A stretch of 64,000 bases of DNA, from NCBI RefSeq assembly GCF_900102905.1, contig NZ_FNFV01000002.1, forward strand, positions 62,001 to 126,000, read 5' to 3'. The notes beneath the pieces were generated by a model. That model was not told where the DNA came from. It saw only the letters and a program-made list of their open reading frames with translations, and made no database searches. This document shows, piece after piece, positions 26,197 through 35,613 of the stretch. The first letter of the stretch is position 1. Each line of letters begins with the position of its first letter. Position numbers and translations under genes: made by a program. The stretch is from Meinhardsimonia xiamenensis (GTDB lineage: Bacteria; Pseudomonadota; Alphaproteobacteria; Rhodobacterales; Rhodobacteraceae).

Positions 26197-26990
26197 TGGC
26201 GCTGCGCTTCACCATCCTGGGCTGCGGTTCCTCGGGCGGGGTGCCGCGCATCGGCGGCCACTGGGGCGCCTGCGACCCCGCCAACCCAAAAAACGCCCGC
26301 CGCCGCTGCTCGCTTCTGGTCCAGCGCGAGGGCGACGGCGGCACGACGCGCGTTCTCATCGACACTACGCCCGACATGCGCTCCCAGCTTCTCGATGCCG
26401 GCGTGGGCGAGCTCGACGGCGTGGTCTATACTCACTCCCATGCCGACCACACCCACGGCATCGACGACTTGCGCATGGTGGTGCTCAACATGCGCCGCCG
26501 CCTCGACGTCTGGGCCGATCCGCCCACCCAGGAAGCGCTGCTCGACCGCTTCGGCTATGCCTTCGTCCAGCCCGAAGGCTCGCCCTATCCGCCGATCCTG
26601 AACCTGCACACCATCACGGGGCCTTTCGAGATTCCCGGTGCGGGCGGCCCCGTCCGCCTCGCGCCCATTCCGGTCGATCACGGGGTGATGCCGGCTCTCG
26701 GCTTCCGCATCGGCGGGCTCGCCTACATCCCCGATGCGGTGGCGATCCCCGAAAGCTCCTGGCCGCTTCTTGAAGACCTCGACGTTCTGATCGTGGACGC
26801 GCTCAGACGCACGCCGCATCCCACCCACGCCCATCTCGACCTGGCCCTCGAGTGGGTCGCCCGCGCCCGGCCGGCCCGCGCGGTGCTGACCAACATGCAC
26901 ATCGACCTCGATTACGCCACCGTCGAGGCGGAGACGCCCGAAAACGTCACCCCCGCCTTCGATGGCATGGAGATCACGCTTCAGGAATGA
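26196..26990 (+). CDS. MBL-fold metallo-hydrolase (PhnP-like phosphodiesterase)
   Basis: This 264-residue metallo-beta-lactamase-fold enzyme starts LRFTILGCGSSGGVPRIGG, has the metal motif THSHADHTHGIDD, and later HxxxD/H ligands (PIPVDHGVMPALGF, TNMHIDLDY). The sequence style is that of PhnP (phosphoribosyl cyclic phosphodiesterase) and related cyclic nucleotide phosphodiesterases, but no phn genes are near. ATG 26196 shares a base with the tatD stop; an alternative GTG lies three bases earlier. It ends the tmk-holB-tatD run. Confidence 0.88.
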   Translation: MALRFTILGCGSSGGVPRIGGHWGACDPANPKNARRRCSLLVQREGDGGTTRVLIDTTPDMRSQLLDAGVGELDGVVYTHSHADHTHGIDDLRMVVLNMRRRLDVWADPPTQEALLDRFGYAFVQPEGSPYPPILNLHTITGPFEIPGAGGPVRLAPIPVDHGVMPALGFRIGGLAYIPDAVAIPESSWPLLEDLDVLIVDALRRTPHPTHAHLDLALEWVARARPARAVLTNMHIDLDYATVEAETPENVTPAFDGMEITLQE

Positions 26991-27004
26991 ACGGGCGCTC
27001 CCCA

Positions 27005-27028
27005 TCATCACCCTGGTGCAAATACCCA
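27005..27028. repeat. 24-bp dispersed repeat, copy 2
   Basis: Exact copy of 8079-8102 (TCATCACCCTGG then TGCAAATACCCA on the + strand). Here it is in the 78-base gap between the MBL-fold gene and the AEC transporter gene, reading in the direction of transcription, opposite to copy 1. Confidence 0.8.
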
Positions 27029-27068
27029 GCTGCGGCGCCAGCCGCAGCCTCGCAGCGGAGGTGACACC

Positions 27069-27998
27069 GTGCAGGCGCTCATCGACATCGTCCTGCCGGT
27101 CTTCCTCGTGCTCGGCCTTGGCTATGCAGCGCGCTGGCGCAAGCTGATCGGCGAGGGCGAGATCGCGGCGCTGATGCGCTTTGCGCAGGGCTTTGCCATC
27201 CCGTGCCTGCTGTTTCTCGCGATCGCCCGGCTCGATCTGCAGGAAAGCTTCCGACCCGCGCTCCTCATCTCCTACTACGCCTCGGCCGTGGCGGCCTTTC
27301 TCGTCGGCCTTTGCGGTGCGCGCAGCCTCTTCGGGCGCCCGTGGGAAGACAGCGTGGCCATCGGGTTCTGCTGCCTGTTCTCCAACTCGGTTCTGCTGGG
27401 CCTGCCCATCGCCGAGCGCGCCTACGGCGCCCCGACACTTGCGTCGAACTATGCCATCGTCGCGCTGAACGCGCCGGTCTGCTACGGCATCGGCATCACC
27501 GCGATCGAACTGGTCCGGGCAAGAGGCAACGGTCTCGTCGCGGCGCTGCGCACGGTGGCCAGGTCGCTGGCCCGGAACGCGCTCATGCTCGGAATTGCCC
27601 TCGGCTTTGTCGCAAACGTCACCGGTCTGGCGCTGCCGGGTGCGGTCGTCGAGGGGCTGGAGCTGATGGCCCGCGCGGCGCTTCCCGCGGCGCTCTTCGG
27701 GCTCGGTGGTGTTCTGTATGCCTACCGGCCCGAGGGCGATGCGCTCACTATCGCCTTCGTCTGCGCGGTTTCGCTTCTGCTCACCCCCGCGCTCGCCTGG
27801 CTCATCGGCCATGAACTCGGCCTTGCGAAGGAGCAGATGCGCGCGGCCGTCATCACCGCGGCCACGCCTCCCGGCGTCAACGCCTATCTCTTTGCCAACA
27901 TCTACGGAGTCGCCCGGCGCGTCGCCGCCACCTCGGTTCTTGCAGGCACCGCCGCCTCGCTTCTCACCATCTGGCTGTGGCTGGCCGTCCTGCCCTGA
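27069..27998 (+). CDS. AEC family transporter (auxin efflux carrier-like)
   Basis: This 309-residue hydrophobic protein has about ten membrane helices in two halves. AEC features include the opening VLPVFLVLGLGYAARW, a middle CLFSNSVLLGLPIAERAYG (conserved N/S-V-x-L-G-L-P) and TPPGVNAYLFANIYG near the C-terminus. Members export or import small carboxylates such as malate or auxin-like acids; the substrate is unknown here. The start is GTG at 27069 with GGAGGTGAC upstream. It converges on the ABC transporter operon, with the stops 3 bases apart. Confidence 0.9.
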   Translation: MQALIDIVLPVFLVLGLGYAARWRKLIGEGEIAALMRFAQGFAIPCLLFLAIARLDLQESFRPALLISYYASAVAAFLVGLCGARSLFGRPWEDSVAIGFCCLFSNSVLLGLPIAERAYGAPTLASNYAIVALNAPVCYGIGITAIELVRARGNGLVAALRTVARSLARNALMLGIALGFVANVTGLALPGAVVEGLELMARAALPAALFGLGGVLYAYRPEGDALTIAFVCAVSLLLTPALAWLIGHELGLAKEQMRAAVITAATPPGVNAYLFANIYGVARRVAATSVLAGTAASLLTIWLWLAVLP

Positions 27999-28001
27999 GG
28001 C

Positions 28002-29189
28002 TTAGCCCGGCGACATCCCCCTCAGCCGCTCGGAACGCCGGCGCAGTAGCTCCACCGTTGTCAGAAGCAGGATCGACAGCGTCACAAGGATCGTGGCCAC
28101 CGCGAGAATCGTCGGCGAGATCTGCTCCCTCAGCCCGGTGAACATCTGCCAGGGCAGCGTCTTCTGCCCCGCGGAGCCCACGAAGAGCACCACCACGACC
28201 TCGTCGAATGAGGTGATGAAGGCAAACAGCGCGCCCGAGATCACGCCGGGCAGGATGAGCGGCATCTGCACGCGGAAGAAGGTGCGCACCGGCCCCGCGC
28301 CCATGCTCGCCGAGGCGCGGGTGAGCGATTCGTCAAACCCCACCAGCGTTGCCGTGACGGTGATGATGACGAAGGGGATGCCCAGCGCGGCATGGGCCAG
28401 CACGACGCCCGCGTAGGTGCCCTGCAGCCCGATGCGCGAGTAGAAGAAGTACATGCCGGCGGCCGAGATGATCAGCGGCACGATCATCGGGCTGATGAGG
28501 ATCGCCATGATCGCGCGGCGGAAGGGCACATGCGGGCGCGACAGCCCTATCGCGGCGAGCGTGCCCAGCGAGACGGAAAGCAGCGTCGCCGCCGGCGCGA
28601 TCCGCACCGAGTTGCGCAGCGCCTGCTGCCAGTCGGGGTTGGTGAAGAAGTCGCGGTAGTGCCTGAGCGAGTAGCCTTCGGGGTCGAGCGCGAGCATCTT
28701 CGGCGTGAAGGTGAAGAACTCCTCGGCGTTGAAGCTCAAGGGGATCACCACGATGATCGGGGCGATCAGGAAGAAGAAGATCAGCCCGCAGATGAAGAGA
28801 TAGCTGTTGTGCCAGAGCACCTGCAGGGGCGTGGCGTAAACCGGCACGCCCGCCCGGTAGCGCCCCGAGTGGAGCCACAGCGCGAACCACCCCATCACCA
28901 GCCCGATCACGCCGCCGGCGACAAGGCCGGTGGTGCCGCCGCTCAGAAGGCCTCCGAGCGCATAGACCGCCGCCGTCGCCCATTTCCCGCGCCTGCGGTC
29001 GGGCAGGAAGCGCGCGAGCACCCAGGCGGTCGCCGCGCCAATGGCGGCTCCGGCGACGAGCCCTGCCAGCACCATGTCATTGGCCGAGCCGGCGAGCAGG
29101 CCGAAGAAGCCGCCAAGTGCCGCCGTGAGCGGGATGGTGAAGCCGGTGAGGCTGGGGGAGGTTCCGCGCGGGGTCACGATGGTTGTCAT
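28002..29189 (-). CDS. ABC transporter permease (PotC/YdcV type) with N-terminal membrane extension
   Basis: This 395-residue permease has the usual PotC-like core of six helices from about residue 125, with the EAA cytoplasmic loop (LTRASASMGAGPVRTFFRVQMPL shown in part) near residue 300. Unlike a standard PotC (about 265 residues) it starts with an extra 110 residues containing around four glycine/alanine-rich hydrophobic segments. It is the last gene of the potA-potD-DUF1330-permease-permease operon, 4 bases after the first permease. Substrate type (polyamine or related) is inferred from the family. Confidence 0.88.
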   Translation of the reverse strand: MTTIVTPRGTSPSLTGFTIPLTAALGGFFGLLAGSANDMVLAGLVAGAAIGAATAWVLARFLPDRRRGKWATAAVYALGGLLSGGTTGLVAGGVIGLVMGWFALWLHSGRYRAGVPVYATPLQVLWHNSYLFICGLIFFFLIAPIIVVIPLSFNAEEFFTFTPKMLALDPEGYSLRHYRDFFTNPDWQQALRNSVRIAPAATLLSVSLGTLAAIGLSRPHVPFRRAIMAILISPMIVPLIISAAGMYFFYSRIGLQGTYAGVVLAHAALGIPFVIITVTATLVGFDESLTRASASMGAGPVRTFFRVQMPLILPGVISGALFAFITSFDEVVVVLFVGSAGQKTLPWQMFTGLREQISPTILAVATILVTLSILLLTTVELLRRRSERLRGMSPG

Positions 29190-29193
29190 GGGG

Positions 29194-30813
29194 TCACCCG
29201 AGGCTCACGTTGTCGATGCCCACGATGCGGTCGTAGAGCCAGTAGAGGATCAGCACCACGCCCAGAAGGATCGTGCCGAGCGCGGCGGCCAGCCCCCAGT
29301 TGAGCGAGCTGGAGATGTGATAGGCGATCCGGTTGGAGATGAAGGTGCCCGAGGTGCCGCCCACGAGCTCCGGCGTGATGTAGTAGCCGATGGCAAGGAT
29401 GAAGACGAGGATCGAGCCCGCACCGATCCCCGGCACCGACTGCGGGAAATAGACCCGCCAGAAGGCCGTCCAGTTGGTGGCGCCAAGGCTCTTCGCCGCC
29501 CGCATGTAGGAGGGCGGGATCGTCTTCATCACCGAATAGAGCGGCAGGATCATGAACGGCAGCAGGATGTGCGTCATGGCGATGATCGTGCCGGTCTGGT
29601 TGTTGATGAGGATGAGGCGGTTGGCATCATCCACCAACCCCAGCCAGACGAGGATGTCGTTGATCACCCCCTGCTGCTGGAGGAGCACCTTCCAGGCCGA
29701 GGTGCGCACCAGAAGCGAGGTCCAGAAGGGCAGGAGCACCAGGATCATCAGGATGTTCGAGGTGCGCAGCGGCAGGCTCGACAGCAGATACGCCACCGGA
29801 TAGCCCAAGAGGATGCACGCCCCGGTGATCACGAGGCTCATGAACAGCGTGCGGTTGAACAGCATCACGTAGATCTGCTGCTCCTCGGGCTGCTTCTCGA
29901 TGCCGTGGGGTGTGAGCTTGAGGTCAACCGCGGCGAGGAAATAGCCCGGCGTGTAGGGCGGCGAGAAGGTCTGGATCACGCCCCAGACTTCGGGGTCGCC
30001 CCAGTCCTTGTCAGCCTTGAGGAACTGCTCCTTGATCGAGACGGTCTCGAAACCGCCCACGGCCGCGGCAGCGGCGGCGAGGCGGTCCGCGCCGGGGCCG
30101 TTGTAGGCCGAAACGTCGGCCCCGCGCGCCAGATCGCGGTAGAGCATGGTGAAGACGAAATCGGCTGGCGTCTCCTCCGCCGGGTCGTCGCCCTCGTTCT
30201 CGAGAATCCTGAGCCAGCTTTGCCAGGCGGAAGCGGTCTCGGGCAGGACGCTCTCGATGCCCGGTGCGCTCATCATCTCCATCCAGGCCGCGCCGTCCTT
30301 CCAGGCCGGGTCCAGCGCGGCGAACTGGTCGGCGTAGATGTCGGTGTCGAAGCGCCCGACCCGGCGGCCGGTCTTGCGGAACAGCGAGGACATTCCCGTC
30401 ATCTCGTAATTGAGGCGGGTGCCGAGGCGGGTGTGGGTCTTGAGCGCCACCGCCTCGGAGAGATCGACGTAGAAGGCGGCAAATACATCCTCGCCCGGTG
30501 CCTCGCCGCTGGAATAGTCCCAGTCCTCGAGTGCTGCGACGGTGCGCGGCAGCGTGTCGGCGACGATCTGGTTTTCCACCGAGCGGAACAGCATGTCCGC
30601 GATCGGGGCGATGAAGCTGACCAGAACGAAGATCAGGAGAGGCGCCACCAGCCCCAGCGCCCTGAGCTTCTCGCGCCTGAGTGCCCGGCGCAGGCTGGCC
30701 TTCAGCGGCCGCCCGTCGGCGGCGACGATCGGGCCTTCACCCTTGACCAGATGCAGCGCGTCATCCGGCGTCGGCGCGTCCATGGTGTTGGGGTCTGTGG
30801 CTGGAACCTTCAT
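29194..30813 (-). CDS. ABC transporter permease (PotB type) with large extracytoplasmic insertion
   Basis: This 539-residue permease has its first helix at about residues 55-75 (LGLVAPLLIFVLVSFIAPIA) and the remaining five from about residue 320, with the EAA-type loop MRAAKSLGATNWTAFWRVYF. Between TM1 and TM2 lies a hydrophilic region of about 240 residues that ordinary PotB proteins (about 285 residues) lack and that should face the periplasm. ATG 30813 was chosen because a longer frame requires a TTG inside the DUF1330 gene. It pairs with the downstream PotC-type permease. Confidence 0.88.
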   Translation of the reverse strand: MKVPATDPNTMDAPTPDDALHLVKGEGPIVAADGRPLKASLRRALRREKLRALGLVAPLLIFVLVSFIAPIADMLFRSVENQIVADTLPRTVAALEDWDYSSGEAPGEDVFAAFYVDLSEAVALKTHTRLGTRLNYEMTGMSSLFRKTGRRVGRFDTDIYADQFAALDPAWKDGAAWMEMMSAPGIESVLPETASAWQSWLRILENEGDDPAEETPADFVFTMLYRDLARGADVSAYNGPGADRLAAAAAAVGGFETVSIKEQFLKADKDWGDPEVWGVIQTFSPPYTPGYFLAAVDLKLTPHGIEKQPEEQQIYVMLFNRTLFMSLVITGACILLGYPVAYLLSSLPLRTSNILMILVLLPFWTSLLVRTSAWKVLLQQQGVINDILVWLGLVDDANRLILINNQTGTIIAMTHILLPFMILPLYSVMKTIPPSYMRAAKSLGATNWTAFWRVYFPQSVPGIGAGSILVFILAIGYYITPELVGGTSGTFISNRIAYHISSSLNWGLAAALGTILLGVVLILYWLYDRIVGIDNVSLG

Positions 30814-30814
30814 C

Positions 30815-31102
30815 TCAGGTGCCTTCAACGACGACGATCACGCTCTCGGCGTTGTCCTTGCGGATCTGCGCGACCTCCTGATAGGCCGGGTCGTGATAGG
30901 CCCGGAGCGCGGTCTCGTAGTCGGGAAATTCGATGATGACGTGACGGTCGAGGCATTCGCCCTCAACCGTTTCGGAGCGCCCGCCGCGCACGATGAAGCG
31001 TCCGCCGAGTCCTTCGAGAATGGGCGTGTCGCGCTCCACGTACTCGCGGTAGGCCTCGGGGTTCTTCACGGTGATATGGGCGATGATGTAGCCCTTGGGC
31101 AT
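30815..31102 (-). CDS. DUF1330 domain protein
   Basis: This 95-residue small protein has the DUF1330 pattern: KGYIIAHITVKNPEAYREY at the start, GRFIVRGGRSETVEGE in the middle, and VIIEFPDYETALRAYHDPAYQE towards the end. DUF1330 proteins adopt a dimeric ferredoxin-like alpha/beta barrel fold; enzymatic function is generally unknown. It is inserted between the solute-binding protein and the first permease of an ABC operon, separated from the former by a strong hairpin, so it may process or sense the transported compound. Confidence 0.88.
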   Translation of the reverse strand: MPKGYIIAHITVKNPEAYREYVERDTPILEGLGGRFIVRGGRSETVEGECLDRHVIIEFPDYETALRAYHDPAYQEVAQIRKDNAESVIVVVEGT

Positions 31103-31122
31103 GGGTGCGCTCCCCTTGGGGT

Positions 31123-31146
31123 GGGGCAGGCAGTGCTGCCTGCCCC
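31123..31146. promoter_or_regulatory. Perfect 10-bp stem hairpin after the solute-binding protein gene
   Basis: GGGGCAGGCA (31123-31132), loop GTGC, TGCCTGCCCC (31137-31146). It lies in the 61-base gap between the potD-like stop and the DUF1330 start. No T-run follows on the - strand, so stabilisation or partial attenuation of the operon mRNA is more likely than termination. Confidence 0.55.
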
Positions 31147-31163
31147 GGTTTTGCGTCAGGCGA

Positions 31164-32264
31164 TCACTTCGCCAGCCAGGCCTGGAACTTGGCGTCCAGA
31201 TCGTCGCGGTAGTCCGCCCACCACTCGTAGTTGTAGAGCAGCGTGTTCTTGGCGTTCTCCGGGTCGGTCGGCATGTGCGGCTTCATGTGGTCGGGCACGA
31301 GCGGTGCCGAGGACTTCCGCGCCGGGCCGTAGGAGATGTACTTGGCCTGATCCGCCAGCCGCTGGGTGTCGGTGGCGAAATAGACGAAGTCGAGCGCGCG
31401 GGCGAGACGATCCTCGGGCAGGCCGTTCGGGATGATCCAGCCGTCGAGGTCGAACACCTGCATGTCCCACAGCATCTTCACCGGCTGCTTCTGGTTGACG
31501 ATGAGGTCAAACAGGCGGCCGTTGTAGGTGGAGCCGATCACAACCTCGCCATCGGCCAGAAGCTGCGGCGTGTCGGCGCCGGCCGACCACCAGATCACCT
31601 GATCCTTGATGGTGTCGAGCTTGGCGAAGGCGCGCGCCTGGCCTTCCTCGGTCTCGAGGACGTCGTAGATGTCTTCCTTGGCCACGCCGTCGCAATAGAG
31701 CGCCCACTCGAGGTTGTTGATCGGGCGCTTCTCGAGGCTGCGCTTGCCGGGGAAGGTCTCGAGATCGAAGACGTCGCAGACGTCATCGGGCTCCTTGCCG
31801 CCCCATTCGGCAACGTCGGTGCGGTAGCCGAAGGTGGTGGAGTAGACGATCTGCGGGATGAAGCATTCCGAGACGATCAGCTCGCCGAAGTCCTCCGAGG
31901 CAGGCGTGCCGTCAGGCGCCGGGGCGAGCATCTTGTCATGGTCGATCTCCATCGCCAGGCCCTCGTCGCAAAGGCGGATGGCGTCGGAGGCGACCACGTC
32001 GACCACGTCCCAGGTGATGTTTCCGGCCTCGTTCATGGCGCGCAGCTTGGCCACAGCCTCGGCGGAGCTTTCATCCCAGATGATCTCCACCTTCGGGTGC
32101 ATCGCCTTGTAGGGCTCGGCATAGGCCTTGACCTGGCTGTTCTGGTAGGCGCCGCCCCAGCTGACCAGCACCAGTTTGTTCGACATCATGCCGTGGCTGG
32201 CGGCGAACGCCGCCCCGCCGATGGCCGTCGCAGCGGCGGTGGCCAGAAGTATCTTGCGTTTCAT
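31164..32264 (-). CDS. ABC transporter substrate-binding protein (PotD/PotF-like)
   Basis: This 366-residue exported protein has a signal peptide MKRKILLATAAATAIGGAAFA with AFA cleavage site. The mature region starts KLVLVSWGGAYQNSQVKAY, typical of family 1 polyamine/opine-type receptors, and retains the two-lobe pattern with WWSAGADTPQLLADGEV and VFDLDGWIIPNGLP. The receptor would deliver a polyamine or similar cation or amine to the two permeases downstream. The ATG at 32264 has GAGAGGAA upstream. It is the second gene of the operon. Confidence 0.92.
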   Translation of the reverse strand: MKRKILLATAAATAIGGAAFAASHGMMSNKLVLVSWGGAYQNSQVKAYAEPYKAMHPKVEIIWDESSAEAVAKLRAMNEAGNITWDVVDVVASDAIRLCDEGLAMEIDHDKMLAPAPDGTPASEDFGELIVSECFIPQIVYSTTFGYRTDVAEWGGKEPDDVCDVFDLETFPGKRSLEKRPINNLEWALYCDGVAKEDIYDVLETEEGQARAFAKLDTIKDQVIWWSAGADTPQLLADGEVVIGSTYNGRLFDLIVNQKQPVKMLWDMQVFDLDGWIIPNGLPEDRLARALDFVYFATDTQRLADQAKYISYGPARKSSAPLVPDHMKPHMPTDPENAKNTLLYNYEWWADYRDDLDAKFQAWLAK

Positions 32265-32323
32265 GGTCTTCCTCTCCTTGTCAGACTCTCGGGTTTCGTG
32301 ATGGCGCGCGGCCGCGGATGCGG

Positions 32324-33424
32324 TCACGCGTCCAGCGCCCGGCAATCCTGCGGGCGCCAGCCGACCTCGATCACCTCGCCGGGCTTCAGCCGGCGCTGAT
32401 CGGGGGCATTGCGTGTCTTGATGATGAAGTTCTCGTTGCCGGCGACGTTGAGCCGGGTGCGGTAGATGTCGCCCATGTAGATGAACTCAAGCACCTCCGC
32501 CCTGACCGTGTGCGCATCGGGCGGCATGCGCTCGGGATTGTATTCCACCCGCTCGGGGCGGATGGAAACGCGGGTGCGCTCGCCGACCTTGTTGACGTTC
32601 ACCGGCACCGCATCAATCAGCTCGCCATGGTCGAGCCGCACGCGGGCAATGCCGTTCTCGATGGCCTCGATGGTGCCCTCGAGCGTGTTGTTCTCGCCGA
32701 TGAACTGGGCGACGAAACTGTTCTGCGGCTCTTCGTAGAGCACGTCGGGCGGGTCGAGCTGCTGGATGACGCCATCGTTGAACACCGCCACCCGGTCGGA
32801 CATCGTCAGCGCCTCGGTCTGGTCGTGGGTGACATAGACCACGGTGATGCCGAGCCGCTCGTGCAGGTGCTTGATCTCGAACTGCATGTGCTCGCGCAGC
32901 TGCTTGTCGAGCGCGCCCAGTGGCTCGTCCATCAGCACGAGCTCGGGCTCGAAGACGAGCGCGCGCGCAAGCGCGATGCGCTGCTGCTGGCCGCCCGAAA
33001 GCTGTGCGGGCCGGCGCCCGCCGAACTCGCCCATCTGCACCATGTCGAGCGCGCGCTTGACCTTTTCCTCGCGCGTCGCCTTGTCCATCCCGCGCACCTC
33101 GAGCGGGAAGGAAAGGTTTTCCGCCACCGTCATGTGCGGGAACAGCGCGTAGTTCTGGAACACCATGCCGATGCCGCGCTTGTGGGGCGGGATGTTGTTG
33201 ATGGAAACGCCGCCGAGCCGGATGTCGCCGTGCGTGGCGGTCTCGAAACCGGCCAGCATCATCAGGCAGGTGGTCTTGCCCGAACCCGACGGCCCAAGCA
33301 TCGTGAGGAACTCGCCCTTGCCGATCGACAGGTTGAGATCCTTCACGACGAGCGTCTCGCCGTCGTAGCTTTTTTGCACGCGCTCGAAGACGACGAATGC
33401 GTCGTCGCTTGCCTCTGCCGCCAA
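32324..33424 (-). CDS. ABC transporter ATP-binding protein (PotA-like)
   Basis: This protein of about 366 residues has the ATPase domain with Walker A GPSGSGKTTCLMMLAG, signature LSGGQQQRIALARAL, Walker B LVLMDEPLGALD and the H-loop VTHDQTEALTMSD. A C-terminal TOBE-type domain (about 270-366) is typical of the PotA/spermidine branch. The likely start is TTG at 33424, 5 bases after a GAAGGGGGG stretch; the frame is open 29 codons further upstream. It heads the operon and energises both permeases. Confidence 0.9.
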   Translation of the reverse strand: MAAEASDDAFVVFERVQKSYDGETLVVKDLNLSIGKGEFLTMLGPSGSGKTTCLMMLAGFETATHGDIRLGGVSINNIPPHKRGIGMVFQNYALFPHMTVAENLSFPLEVRGMDKATREEKVKRALDMVQMGEFGGRRPAQLSGGQQQRIALARALVFEPELVLMDEPLGALDKQLREHMQFEIKHLHERLGITVVYVTHDQTEALTMSDRVAVFNDGVIQQLDPPDVLYEEPQNSFVAQFIGENNTLEGTIEAIENGIARVRLDHGELIDAVPVNVNKVGERTRVSIRPERVEYNPERMPPDAHTVRAEVLEFIYMGDIYRTRLNVAGNENFIIKTRNAPDQRRLKPGEVIEVGWRPQDCRALDA

Positions 33425-33604
33425 TGTACCCCCCTTCTCAGGCCGTCGGGCGCAGGCCCGCTTCCCTTGCTCTCGCCCGCCAATCCAAACAAAACTGGCG
33501 GGCTCTTGCAACCGTATGTTCCGGGGGAGGACGTCGTGGGGGCGCAGAAGCGACCGATTTCAGGGCACTTGCGACCGGAAAGGCGCCGCTGACGGACCAT
33601 CGGC

Positions 33605-33635
33605 AAAAAAAGAGGGGCGCCACGATGGGCGCCCC
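33605..33635 (-). terminator. Intrinsic terminator of glnB-glnA
   Basis: On the - strand a perfect 8-bp stem GGGGCGCC / GGCGCCCC (33628-33635 and 33614-33621) with a 6-base loop is followed by TCTTTTTTT. It lies 26 bases after the glnA stop. Confidence 0.85.
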
Positions 33636-33660
33636 CGCAGGCGATGTCGACGCCGATGCC

Positions 33661-35067
33661 TCAGCAGCTGTAGTACATCTTGAACTCGATCGGGTGCGGC
33701 GTGTGCTCGAAGGCGTAGATCTCTTCCCACTTGAGCTCCATGTAGCCCTCGATCTGATCCTTGGTGAACACGTCGCCCGCAAGCAGGAAGTCGTGATCGG
33801 CAGCAAGGCTGTCGATCGCTTCGCGCAGGGACGCGCAGACGGTCGGGATGCCCTCGAGCTCCTCGGGCGGCAGGTCGTAGAGATCCTTGTCCATCGCCGG
33901 GCCCGGATCGATCTTGTTGCGGATGCCGTCGAGGCCGGCCATCAGAAGTGCGGAGAAGCACAGGTAGGGGTTGGCGGAAGGATCGGGGAACCGCGCCTCG
34001 ACGCGCTTGGCCTTGGGGTTCTCCGTCCACGGAATGCGCACGCAGCCCGAGCGGTTGCGGGCCGAGTAGGCGCGCAGCACCGGCGCCTCGAAGCCGGGGA
34101 TCAGGCGCTTGTAGGAGTTGGTCGAGGGGTTGGTGAAGGCGTTGAGAGTCTTGGCGTGCTTGAGGATGCCGCCAATGAACCACAGCGCTTCCTGGCTCAG
34201 ATCGGCATACTTGTCGCCGGCGAAGAGCGGCTTGCCGTCCTTCCAGATCGACATGTTCACATGCATGCCGGTGCCGTTGTCGCCCGCGATCGGCTTGGGC
34301 ATGAAGGTTGCCGTCTTGCCGTAGGCCTGGGCGACGTTGTGGATGACGTACTTGTATTTCTGAAGCTCGTCCGCTTGGCGGGTCAGGCTGTCGAAGATGA
34401 GCCCGAGCTCGTGCTGGCAGGAAGCCACCTCGTGGTGGTGCTTGTCCACCTTCATGCCCATCCGCTTCATCGTCGAGAGCATCTCGGAGCGGATGTCCTG
34501 CCCGTCATCGACCGGCGGCACCGGGAAGTAGCCGCCCTTGACGCCGGGGCGGTGGCCCATGTTGCCCATCTCGTATTCGGTGTCGGTGTTCCAGGCGGCA
34601 TCGATTGCATCGACCTGGTAGGACACCTTGTTCATGGTGACGGCGAAGCGGACGTCATCGAACAGGAAGAATTCCGCCTCCGGGCCGAAATAGGCCACAT
34701 CGCCGATGCCGGAGGACTTGAGATAGGCCTCGGCCTTCTGAGCGGTGCCGCGCGGGTCGCGCTCATAGCGCTCGCCGGTGTCGGGCTCGACCACCGAGCA
34801 GTGCACGCACATGGTCTTCTCGGCGAAGAACGGGTCGAGATAGGCCGACTCCGCGTCGGGCATCAGCTTCATGTCCGACTGGTCGATCGACTTCCAGCCG
34901 GCGATGGAGGAGCCGTCGAACATGAAGCCTTCCTCGAAGAAGTCCTCGTCGACCTGATCGGCCAGCACGGTGACGTGCTGCAGCTTGCCGCGCGGGTCGG
35001 TGAAGCGCAGGTCGACGTATTCGACCTCCTCGTCCTTGATTGTCTTGAGAACGTCAGCATTGCTCAT
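33661..35067 (-). CDS. glnA: Glutamine synthetase type I
   Basis: This 468-residue enzyme has the GSI landmarks: [18 protein letters not shown], the ammonium/metal region [39 protein letters not shown], and [10 protein letters not shown]. The adenylylation Tyr lies in [16 protein letters not shown] near residue 396, so activity is likely controlled by GlnE. It condenses ammonium and glutamate with ATP. It lies 92 bases downstream of glnB, the usual glnBA order of Rhodobacter, and ends before a strong terminator. Confidence 0.97.
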   Translation of the reverse strand: MSNADVLKTIKDEEVEYVDLRFTDPRGKLQHVTVLADQVDEDFFEEGFMFDGSSIAGWKSIDQSDMKLMPDAESAYLDPFFAEKTMCVHCSVVEPDTGERYERDPRGTAQKAEAYLKSSGIGDVAYFGPEAEFFLFDDVRFAVTMNKVSYQVDAIDAAWNTDTEYEMGNMGHRPGVKGGYFPVPPVDDGQDIRSEMLSTMKRMGMKVDKHHHEVASCQHELGLIFDSLTRQADELQKYKYVIHNVAQAYGKTATFMPKPIAGDNGTGMHVNMSIWKDGKPLFAGDKYADLSQEALWFIGGILKHAKTLNAFTNPSTNSYKRLIPGFEAPVLRAYSARNRSGCVRIPWTENPKAKRVEARFPDPSANPYLCFSALLMAGLDGIRNKIDPGPAMDKDLYDLPPEELEGIPTVCASLREAIDSLAADHDFLLAGDVFTKDQIEGYMELKWEEIYAFEHTPHPIEFKMYYSC

Positions 35068-35159
35068 TTGCGTGACCTTTCCTTCCCTTTCGAGAGATCG
35101 TCGGCGCGGGGCGCCGGGGTTTTCAGTCTGTCTGGCCGCGGTGGCGACGGACGCCTTCT

Positions 35160-35519
<360 letters not shown>

Positions 35520-35613
35520 TCAGTCTGTCGGAGCAGGTCAGACCACTTCACGCCGGTGCCGACAATTCGCTAGGCTGTCGCAGCGCGGCGCGCGGCGAGG
35601 ATTCCGGGATGAG

